Source: HO2-45-28 sp964412115
GTDB lineage: Bacteria > Patescibacteriota > Minisyncoccia > HO2-45-28
Assembly: GCA_964412115.1 (NCBI GenBank)
Contig: CAYPMM010000012.1
Span: 1-23,236 of the forward strand
Direction: 5' to 3'
Length of the DNA stretch: 23,236 bases
How positions within the stretch are numbered: position 1 is the stretch's first letter; every line of letters starts with the position of its first letter. Positions 6,046 through 12,142 of the stretch are shown piece after piece. The notes beneath the pieces are model-generated. The model did no database searches, was not told where the DNA came from, and was given only the letters and a program-made list of their open reading frames with translations. The position numbers and the translations under genes were made by a program.

Positions 6046-8220
6046 ATGGCAGACCGTGGGCGCAATAAGGGCGGCTCGTCCGGCGGGATTCCGGACACAC
6101 TCCCTCTTTTTTTGGTCGGCGATGGCAGTTACTGCGTCTTTCCTTTTCCCGAACCCATAGACCTAAGTATTAAGGTGATGGATAACCCGCGCGCCAACGC
6201 TTTTGTTCAGACTTTAAAAGAAAGCGGTTATATGATTTGCGTTCCTTTTCTGTATTCACAAAATATGCCTGAAGTCGGAGTTGTTGGAAGCGTGGGTGAC
6301 TTTGAATTTTCCGACGAAGAAGGCGGACGAACCCTCTCATTTAAATTCAAAGGGTTTTACCGGGTCTTTATCCAGATTAATGAAAGCAAAAGCGCTAACG
6401 GCATATTTATGCTGAATTGGAGCAAGATGACGGATGTGCCGATTTTTTCTTACGAACTTGAGTCCGAAGAGTTTTTGGGACAGCTGGAAAGATTTAAAAC
6501 GCTTTACCGGGAATTTTCTTTTTCCGAATTCTTTAATGACGGAATTAAAACCGTTGAGGGACTGGAGTTTTTAAGTATCGCGGAAGAGCTGGCGGATAAA
6601 GCGGACGCCGGAACGCTTGCTCAGGCAGTTGACGCGGCAATGACCGTTTTAAACAACTTCAGAGAATTTTTCGGCGATTTCGGCACGATTTCGTATCCGA
6701 TTTTGAGGGAATCGCGCGTCTTGACCAGACTGAACGCGATTAACGAGCTTTTGCATTTTTTGACTGAGGCGATTTTGATAGATTCTTTAAACGGCGCGGA
6801 TACGGAAAATGAAGAAGGTTTGCCGGAAAATTATTTACCGCCCGATGAGCATAAAGAGGAAGAAAACCCGCCGAAAAACGAATCGCTCGCTCTTGTTCCG
6901 AAAGACGGCAAATTGGCTGAGGAAAAGCTATTTACACTGCCTGATTTGTCTTCGCCTCCAGGGCCCGTGCGCACCGACCCTCCTCTTGGGGAATGGACCG
7001 AGCTGGACTCCGGCAGACAAACACATTTGTTTGAAGAGGGCATGAAGTTTTTTAGAGGGCGTTTGGTAAATCAAACATCAGCTATTGAGCAGATAATGCG
7101 AACGCTCGTGAATATAGAGGCCGGGTTTGCCGACCCGCAAAAACCCGTGGTTTTGGGCCTTTTTTGCGGGCCTACCGGCGTGGGTAAAACCGAAAGCGTG
7201 AAAGTTTTGTCGGAGTTTCTTTTCGGGGATCCGTATGGATATGTCCATATCGCGGGAAACGATTTGCTTTCGGAGCATTCCTTTTCGCGTCTTATCGGGG
7301 GCGAGCCGGGATATGTCGGCTTCGGCTTGGGACTGAAGCAATGGCGCGTTGACCGTCCCCATCTTTTTAAGACGCTCCGGCAAAATTATAAAGGAAGGCC
7401 GAAAGAACTTAAGAAAATTTTGGCTCAAGTGCGCGGGCTCGAAGCCGCCATGACCGGATATGATTACCGCAGGAGCTCCCCCGATGTCGAGAAAGCAAAA
7501 CTGGAAATGTCCAAACTCACCGGCTGGCAGCCGGGCAAGCATCTCGGCCTGATTTTGATAGACGAGTTTGAAAAAGTCCACATCAACGTCCAGCGTTTTT
7601 TGCTTAGGGTTTTGGATGACGGCATAATTGACCTTACGAACGGAGAAACAGTGTCGCTTAAGAATTCGATTTTTGTTTTTACCGCAAACATTTACGGACG
7701 GGAGATAGCCGACAAAATTTCGGGCAGAGGCAAAATCGGCATACATCAGACCACTGAAGAAACCGTTGAGGATTACAAAAAACTGACTGACGAAATTTAT
7801 CATGACACTCTTTCGGCGGCGGAAAAAATCATGCTGCCCGAGCTTTTGGGAAGAATAGGCAAGGAAAAAATACGCGTTTTCCATCCTTTTAGCGCGGATG
7901 ATGTGCGCGAGCTGATAGAAAGAATCCGCCTTCCGGTTCTTTCGGCGATACTCAAGGAAAGCAATATTGAACTTTACGTAAGCCAGGCGGCCATGATTTT
8001 CCTGCAAAGAGAAGCGTTTGACCCTTCCAACCGCGCCCTTGGCGCGAGGGCCGTGGAAAGCGTGATAAGGCGCAGGATTACGGAAGAAATAGCAAACCTC
8101 CGCGTTTTGGAAGACGGAGGCATAAAGGCGGGCGACACCGTTTTGGTTGACGTAAAAGCAAAAGAGGACGACGTCGGCTCTAGAATCGTCATAAAGAAGT
8201 TGGTTAAAAGGAGTTCCTAA
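6046..8220 (+). CDS. Lon N-domain-like plus Clp-type AAA+ ATPase
   Basis: A 724-residue protein. Residues about 16-225 resemble the Lon substrate-binding N-domain: PLFLVGDGSYCVFPFPEPIDL, then an EVGVVGSVGDFEF strand, a FKFKGFYRVFI strand and a helical segment. A Pro/Glu-rich linker (about 245-310) follows. The rest is one AAA+ module of the ClpB/ClpC D2 type: Walker A GPTGVGKT (375-382), a GGEPGYVGFG pore-loop region, Walker B ILIDEF (Asp506, Glu507), sensor 1 TAN (Asn548), arginine-finger area LPELLGRIG and sensor 2 GAR (Arg668) in a Clp-like C-domain. About 70 extra residues sit between the pore loop and Walker B. No Ser-Lys protease domain follows, and no Clp P-loop (IGF/L) could be assigned. 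It is probably a cytoplasmic unfoldase or remodelling ATPase. The AAA+ call is firm; the Lon-N call is from pattern only. Confidence 0.85.
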   Translation: MADRGRNKGGSSGGIPDTLPLFLVGDGSYCVFPFPEPIDLSIKVMDNPRANAFVQTLKESGYMICVPFLYSQNMPEVGVVGSVGDFEFSDEEGGRTLSFKFKGFYRVFIQINESKSANGIFMLNWSKMTDVPIFSYELESEEFLGQLERFKTLYREFSFSEFFNDGIKTVEGLEFLSIAEELADKADAGTLAQAVDAAMTVLNNFREFFGDFGTISYPILRESRVLTRLNAINELLHFLTEAILIDSLNGADTENEEGLPENYLPPDEHKEEENPPKNESLALVPKDGKLAEEKLFTLPDLSSPPGPVRTDPPLGEWTELDSGRQTHLFEEGMKFFRGRLVNQTSAIEQIMRTLVNIEAGFADPQKPVVLGLFCGPTGVGKTESVKVLSEFLFGDPYGYVHIAGNDLLSEHSFSRLIGGEPGYVGFGLGLKQWRVDRPHLFKTLRQNYKGRPKELKKILAQVRGLEAAMTGYDYRRSSPDVEKAKLEMSKLTGWQPGKHLGLILIDEFEKVHINVQRFLLRVLDDGIIDLTNGETVSLKNSIFVFTANIYGREIADKISGRGKIGIHQTTEETVEDYKKLTDEIYHDTLSAAEKIMLPELLGRIGKEKIRVFHPFSADDVRELIERIRLPVLSAILKESNIELYVSQAAMIFLQREAFDPSNRALGARAVESVIRRRITEEIANLRVLEDGGIKAGDTVLVDVKAKEDDVGSRIVIKKLVKRSS

Positions 8221-8234
8221 GGGACTCCTTTTTT
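8206..8234 (+). terminator. Terminator overlapping the stop of the AAA+ gene
   Basis: AAAAGGAGTTCC pairs with GGGACTCCTTTT around TAA, with one G.T pair, and runs into a T tract. The stop codon itself is the loop (8218-8220). Confidence 0.8.
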
Positions 8235-8236
8235 AT

Positions 8237-8242
8237 TATAAT
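8237..8242 (+). promoter_or_regulatory. -10 element for mltG, near-leaderless
   Basis: A perfect TATAAT ends 7 bases before the ATG at 8250, so transcription should start at or next to the first codon. No good -35 is visible; that region overlaps the upstream terminator. Confidence 0.5.
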
Positions 8243-8249
8243 AATCAGA

Positions 8250-9227
8250 ATGGCCGATAATCCGCTACCGTTGGATTTAGATCAAAAAATAAAGCGACTG
8301 GCTGTTTTTTTGGGAGCAATATTATTTATGTTTTCTTTGGTTTTCTATGCCGTGTTTTCTCCGCCGCGCGATTTTGGAAAAAATAGATTAATACGGGTAA
8401 AGCAGGGAAGCGGCTTGAATGAAATCGCGGCAAATTTAGAAAAAGACGGCGTTATAAAATCCCCCTTTGTTTTTAAGACGCTGACCTTTTTATTCTTGGA
8501 ACATAGAAACATAAAAGCCGGCGATTATTTTTTTGAAGAGCCCTTATCGGCATTCGGCGTCGTAAGGCGGCTTACCCGAGGGACTTACGGGCTTTCTTCA
8601 ACGAAAGCTACGATTTTAGAGGGGTGGACAGCATGGCAGATGGGCGGATATTTTGAAGGGTTGGGATTTTTTACGAGAGAAGAATGGATGAAAACGGCTG
8701 GACGCCGCGAAGGATATTTGTTTCCGGACACTTATTTTTTTCTGCCGAACACATCTCCGGAAAAGGTCGCGGAAGTTATGCGCGAAAATTTTGACACAAA
8801 GGCGTCGCCTTTGTTGTCCGAAATTGAGAGCGTGGGGCGGGATTTTGAGGATATTATAGTAATGGCTTCAATAATAGAAAAAGAGGCAAGTTCGCCGGAA
8901 GACGCGAAAATAATTTCCGGCATTTTGTGGAAGAGGCTGGATGCCGGAATGGGCTTGCAGGTGGACGCCGCTCTTACTTATATTACCGGCAAATCCTCGG
9001 CTGAACTTACCGAAAAAGACTTGGCGATGGATTCGCCTTATAACACCTATAAATACCGCGGACTGCCTCCTACACCCATCGGAAACCCGGGATTGGATGC
9101 GATTAAAGCCGCGATTTATCCCGAAAAAACCTTATATTGGTATTATTTGCACGGTCGCGACGGCGAGCCCAGATACGCAATAGATTTTGAGGGGCATAAG
9201 GAAAATAAGCAGAAATATCTGCGTTGA
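8250..9227 (+). CDS. mltG: Endolytic murein transglycosylase MltG (YceG-like)
   Basis: A 325-residue protein with a short cytoplasmic N-terminus and one membrane helix (about residues 17-38), so it is anchored with its active domain outside. A LysM-like segment (VKQGSGLNEIAANLEKDGVI) precedes the YceG catalytic domain with EGYLFPDTYFF, ASIIEKEAS and the YNTY...GLPPTPIGNPG motif. Glu210 in ASIIEKE matches the catalytic glutamate of the family. MltG cuts nascent glycan strands and so sets their length. Length is normal for the family. The near-leaderless start fits the TATAAT at 8237. Its TGA stop (9225-9227) overlaps the -35 of the next promoter. Confidence 0.93.
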   Translation: MADNPLPLDLDQKIKRLAVFLGAILFMFSLVFYAVFSPPRDFGKNRLIRVKQGSGLNEIAANLEKDGVIKSPFVFKTLTFLFLEHRNIKAGDYFFEEPLSAFGVVRRLTRGTYGLSSTKATILEGWTAWQMGGYFEGLGFFTREEWMKTAGRREGYLFPDTYFFLPNTSPEKVAEVMRENFDTKASPLLSEIESVGRDFEDIIVMASIIEKEASSPEDAKIISGILWKRLDAGMGLQVDAALTYITGKSSAELTEKDLAMDSPYNTYKYRGLPPTPIGNPGLDAIKAAIYPEKTLYWYYLHGRDGEPRYAIDFEGHKENKQKYLR

Positions 9228-9275
9228 CTTGTTTTCGTATACACAGTATCTTTTGAAAAGACTTCTTTAAAGGAG
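9224..9275 (+). promoter_or_regulatory. Promoter and Shine-Dalgarno for the M50 protease
   Basis: TTGACT (9224-9229), a 17-base spacer and TATCTT (9247-9252). AAAGGAG (9269-9275) lies 7 bases before a TTG codon at 9283. The ATG at 9276 directly after the site is followed by an in-frame stop after six codons, so TTG is the likely start. Confidence 0.55.
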
Positions 9276-9282
9276 ATGCGCT

Positions 9283-10053
9283 TTGCGCTGGATTAAGGAT
9301 GTGCGTGTTTGGCTTTTTGTCGCGACTTTTTTGACTGTTTCTTTTGCGGGGTCTTCCTTTTCTGGTCTCATGGACTTTAAGAAACCGCTAAGCATATTTT
9401 ACGGAGTACCATTTGCCTTATCTTTGCTTACGATTCTGCTTGCCCATGAAATGGGGCATTATGTCGCGGCCAAAAGATGGGGCGTAGAAGTAAGCGGGCC
9501 GTATTTCATACCCTTTCCGTTTTTTCTCGGCACTTTCGGAGCGTTTATAGGAATAAAAAGTCCTATTCCGAATCGGACTGCTCTTTGTGATATCGGCGCC
9601 GCCGGCCCTTGGGCCGGAATAGGAATGGCTATCGCTATTCTTTCGTTGGTTTATCCGTTTCGTTTGGAACTCGCGTCTTTTGTGGCTAATCAGGCCAGGT
9701 TTGCTATTTTAATCGGTTTTCTGGTTACTCTTATCAATCTTCTTCCCAGCGGTTCTCTTGACGGAGGCCATTTGATTTACGCTTTCTTGGGGGGCTTGGA
9801 CCGGCGTATTGTTGGTATCACGATGTTTTTCTCCTTTTTGCTTACGGTGATGTTCGTTGCCTTTTTTAATTCCTTGATAAGCCCTTTGGTCCTTTTTATC
9901 CTTTACATTATCGGCGGCGGCATGAGGCACCCACCTACCGAAACCGATTCCTTGCCGTTAGATTGGAAAAGGAAGGTTGTGATTGTAATCACCTTTATTC
10001 TTTATGCGGCCCTTCTTTACGGCTCAACTTTTGTGAAGTTTGGTTTAAAATAA
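9283..10053 (+). CDS. Site-2-type zinc metalloprotease (peptidase M50 family)
   Basis: A 256-residue polytopic membrane protein, probably starting with TTG as fixed by the ribosome binding site. The zinc motif HEMGH lies in the second hydrophobic stretch (LLAHEMGHYVAAKRWG), followed by GPYFIPFPF and the third ligand motif NLLPSGSLDGGHLIYAFLGG. About six or seven hydrophobic segments are seen. No PDZ domain is present, so it belongs to the compact M50 class rather than RseP. The family performs intramembrane cleavage of membrane proteins; the target cannot be told from this context. It closes its own unit before a strong terminator. Confidence 0.9.
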   Translation: MRWIKDVRVWLFVATFLTVSFAGSSFSGLMDFKKPLSIFYGVPFALSLLTILLAHEMGHYVAAKRWGVEVSGPYFIPFPFFLGTFGAFIGIKSPIPNRTALCDIGAAGPWAGIGMAIAILSLVYPFRLELASFVANQARFAILIGFLVTLINLLPSGSLDGGHLIYAFLGGLDRRIVGITMFFSFLLTVMFVAFFNSLISPLVLFILYIIGGGMRHPPTETDSLPLDWKRKVVIVITFILYAALLYGSTFVKFGLK

Positions 10054-10055
10054 AC

Positions 10056-10090
10056 AAATCCGCAGGGAATTACCTGCGGATTTTTATTTT
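10056..10090 (+). terminator. Terminator after the M50 protease gene
   Basis: AAATCCGCAGG (10056-10066) pairs perfectly with CCTGCGGATTT (10073-10083) around GAATTA, followed by a T-rich tract. Confidence 0.9.
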
Positions 10091-10108
10091 TACAAAGATA
10101 TTTGAAGT

Positions 10109-10140
10109 AAAAAAGACGCTTGGCGGTTTAACCGCCAAGC
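10109..10140 (-). terminator. Terminator of the minus-strand zinc-ribbon gene
   Basis: GCTTGGCGGTT (10118-10128) and AACCGCCAAGC (10130-10140) form a perfect palindrome. The A run at 10109-10114 is a T run on the minus strand, placing this terminator just beyond the stop of the gene at 10156. Confidence 0.85.
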
Positions 10141-10155
10141 GGGCAAAAGCGAAAC

Positions 10156-10827
10156 TTATTCAAACGGCCAGGGCTTGCTGAATCCGCACTCGCATTTGAA
10201 TTTTTTAGTTTGCCCAGGAAACACCCTTTTTTCTTTTTTGCAGGCAGGACAAGGAATTATCTTTGAGTCGTTGCCGGCAACCAAGACGGATTTTTTCGGG
10301 GTCCGCGGAGCGAAGGACGGGCGCTGGTTTTCTCCGTAAACAAGACGACGCACATTTTCTATATGCGCCTCGAGTTCTTCTTTTGAATAGAACACAAGCG
10401 ATTCATTTTCTGGCGTGTTTTCGTTCTTGTGAAGTATTTCCTCAAGCGCTTTCAGAAAAATTTTATTTGCGTCGTCTTTGAGAAATATTTCTTCAAGACG
10501 CGATTGGAAATCTTTCTCCCAACCTCTGTCTTTCGGGTCGCCATGTTTTTTTAAGGCATAAGAAAAAGCAAGCCGGACAGCGAACATAAAAGTTTTGTTT
10601 TCAAGCAGTTCCGCGACTGGAATAGTTACGGCAAGTTTTGAAATTTCCGCGTCATAGTCAATTTCATTGCCGTTGATCTCTTTATACCCCGCAACAAATT
10701 CTTTTCTGCCCATAGCAAGAATCATGCACATAAGGCCGACTGTCTTATTTTTTGCCGTAACTGATTGTGCGAGTTCGTTGGCCCATAGATTGGCCAACCA
10801 ACCCTCGCTGAACAACCCCCTATTCAT
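10156..10827 (-). CDS. Hypothetical protein with C-terminal zinc ribbon
   Basis: A 223-residue protein whose ATG (10825-10827) is preceded by AGGGAGG six bases upstream. It is mostly helical and charged. The C-terminus has a Cys-x2-Cys ... Cys-x-Cys set (CPACKKEK ... FKCECGF), probably a zinc ribbon ending in FSKPWPFE. I do not recognise the family. It is transcribed divergently from mnmA from an overlapping promoter and ends in its own terminator, convergent with the M50 gene. No membrane segment is certain, although residues around 27-40 are moderately hydrophobic. Confidence 0.85.
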   Translation of the reverse strand: MNRGLFSEGWLANLWANELAQSVTAKNKTVGLMCMILAMGRKEFVAGYKEINGNEIDYDAEISKLAVTIPVAELLENKTFMFAVRLAFSYALKKHGDPKDRGWEKDFQSRLEEIFLKDDANKIFLKALEEILHKNENTPENESLVFYSKEELEAHIENVRRLVYGENQRPSFAPRTPKKSVLVAGNDSKIIPCPACKKEKRVFPGQTKKFKCECGFSKPWPFE

Positions 10828-10858
10828 TGCCCGCCTCCCTTGTTTGTGAGATATTGAT

Positions 10859-10887
10859 TTATCAAATATCCTTGTATATTATATAAT
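10859..10887 (+). promoter_or_regulatory. mnmA promoter, leaderless
   Basis: TTATCA (10859-10864), a 17-base spacer and TATAAT (10882-10887). The ATG at 10886 overlaps the -10 and cannot be the start; the ATG at 10895 lies where transcription should begin, giving a leaderless mRNA. Confidence 0.65.
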
Positions 10888-10906
10888 GATTAGTATGAAA
10901 AGTCAA
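10878..10906 (-). promoter_or_regulatory. Promoter of the zinc-ribbon gene, inside mnmA start
   Basis: On the minus strand, TTGACT (10906-10901), a 17-base spacer and TATAAT (10883-10878). Its -35 lies within the first codons of mnmA, and its -10 shares the ATTATATAAT palindrome with the mnmA promoter, so the two should compete. The predicted leader of about 44 bases holds the AGGGAGG site. Confidence 0.65.
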
Positions 10907-12109
10907 GTTAAAAAGCCAAAGGTTTTTGTTGCTATGTCTGGCGGAGTTGATAGTTCGGTGGCGGCCGCTTTGCTTTCGCGAAGCGGTGGGTTCGATGTGG
11001 TCGGTTGTTTCATGAAATGCTGGTCGGCTTGGGACCAGTGTTCTGTTGAGCGTGACGCCGAAGATGCGAGAGCGGTGGCTGAAAAATTAGGAATCCCATT
11101 TTATATTTTTGATTTTGAGAAAGAGTATCGCGAGAAAGTTTTTAATTACATGGTGCGCGAGTATGCGGCGGGCCGAACCCCAAACCCGGATGTATTATGT
11201 AATTCGGAAATTAAGTTCGGAATTTTTTTAGAGAAAGCCCTTGCTCTTGGCGCTGACTTTGTCGCGACGGGGCATTATGTTTTAGCTCGACGGCATTCTA
11301 TTCTTCAAACCGGCCGTTCCCGCCTCCAGCGCTGCGGGCCGGCCTGCGTTCTCGGCGAAAATTCAGCCCCAACGCTTACTGCGTATAAGAAAGGGGCTGA
11401 ACCCCGCATTTTCGCCTCCGAAAGCTTTTCAGAACAGAACGCCGTCTCGCTCTATCAGGCCAAAGACCAAAACAAAGACCAAAGTTATTTTTTGTGGCGG
11501 CTTACGCAAAAACAGCTGCTACACGCCATTTTTCCGATAGGGGATTATCTAAAAAGCGAAGTGCGTGAAATGGCGCGCGAGTTTGGCTTGCCGACGGCGG
11601 AAAAAAAGGACTCGCAGGGGCTTTGTTTTGTCGGCAAAGTTCCGTTTGATGAATTTTTGCGAGAACTTTTGCCAAAAAATCCCGGACCTATTATTACCAC
11701 CGGCGGAAGAACGATAGGCGAACATGACGGCCTTTCATTTTACACTTTAGGCCAGCGCCATGGCATAAAAATAGGCGGGGGTGTGCCGTATTATGTGGCC
11801 GAAAAAGAGTTTAAGACGAATACTTTAGTGGTTGCCGAAGGAAATAAAGACGAAATGCTTTTTAAAAAAGAAATTGAAGTTGCCGACATAAATTGGATTG
11901 GGGGCATTGAACCAAAATTGTCGCTAGAATGCGAAGCCCGCATCCGCTACCGCCAACCCCTCCAAAAGTGCCACATTATTTCTGCTGAACCTTCCAGGTT
12001 CAGCAGAGTTAGCGTTGTTTTTGATGAGCCGCAAAAAGCGGCAACCCCCGGCCAGTCGGCTGTTTTTTACGCGGACGGCGCGATTCTCGGCGGAGGGGTA
12101 ATAGTGTAA
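10895..12109 (+). CDS. mnmA: tRNA-specific 2-thiouridylase MnmA with repeat-derived insertion
   Basis: MnmA uses ATP and a relayed persulfide sulfur to make 2-thiouridine at the wobble base of Lys, Glu and Gln tRNAs. The start at 10895 is chosen from the promoter (leaderless), giving 404 residues. The PP-loop SGGVDSS (15-21), NPDVLCN with catalytic Cys102, ATGHY, NKDQSYFLW and GLCFVGK with catalytic Cys244 are intact, as is the C-terminal barrel ending PGQSAVFYADGAILGGGVI. Between GHY and NKDQ there are 64 residues where E. coli has about 18. This extra stretch (residues about 130-186) is the translation of palindromic repeat copy B, 168 bp, a multiple of three. A second short palindrome (11981-12007) sits near the C-terminus. 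Because both cysteines and the fold motifs remain, I expect an active enzyme with a surface loop. Confidence 0.93.
   Translation: MKSQVKKPKVFVAMSGGVDSSVAAALLSRSGGFDVVGCFMKCWSAWDQCSVERDAEDARAVAEKLGIPFYIFDFEKEYREKVFNYMVREYAAGRTPNPDVLCNSEIKFGIFLEKALALGADFVATGHYVLARRHSILQTGRSRLQRCGPACVLGENSAPTLTAYKKGAEPRIFASESFSEQNAVSLYQAKDQNKDQSYFLWRLTQKQLLHAIFPIGDYLKSEVREMAREFGLPTAEKKDSQGLCFVGKVPFDEFLRELLPKNPGPIITTGGRTIGEHDGLSFYTLGQRHGIKIGGGVPYYVAEKEFKTNTLVVAEGNKDEMLFKKEIEVADINWIGGIEPKLSLECEARIRYRQPLQKCHIISAEPSRFSRVSVVFDEPQKAATPGQSAVFYADGAILGGGVIV
11284..11451. repeat. Structured palindromic repeat, copy B (inside mnmA)
   Basis: Same architecture and orientation as copy A. The outer stem 11284-11309 pairs with 11426-11451, hairpin 1 spans 11312-11344 and hairpin 2 spans 11348-11425. 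The core 11351-11417 matches copy A at 65 of 67 bases. In the outer stem six base pairs differ from copy A on both sides with pairing kept, for example T-A at 1941/2087 against C-G at 11294/11441. It has two TC/TC internal loops (11287-11288 with 11447-11448, and 11305-11306 with 11429-11430). The 168-bp length keeps the mnmA frame open. Confidence 0.88.
11981..12007. repeat. Perfect 12-bp hairpin inside mnmA
   Basis: TCTGCTGAACCT and AGGTTCAGCAGA pair perfectly around TCC. It is translated as part of a short variable loop in the C-terminal barrel, about 3 residues longer than in E. coli. No T run follows, so it is not a terminator. GCTGAACC is also found in the core of copies A and B. Confidence 0.7.
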
Positions 12110-12123
12110 GAGGCTAAGAAATT

Positions 12124-12132
12124 TGTTAAAAT
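12124..12132 (+). promoter_or_regulatory. Extended -10 for alaS
   Basis: TGT followed by TAAAAT (12127-12132), an extended -10 form, placed 11 bases before the ATG at 12143; the leader would be only a few bases long. mnmA ends just upstream at 12109, so read-through may also occur. Confidence 0.4.
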
Positions 12133-12142
12133 AAAGTTGTAC

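Noticed and set aside
7078..8007. A 309-residue minus-strand open frame under the AAA+ gene
   Set aside because: It lies entirely opposite the conserved Walker A/B and sensor motifs of the plus-strand ATPase and looks like a composition shadow.
10878..10888. The ATG at 10886 as the mnmA start
   Set aside because: It overlaps the TATAAT of the promoter, so it would not be in the mRNA; the ATG at 10895 fits the expected transcription start.
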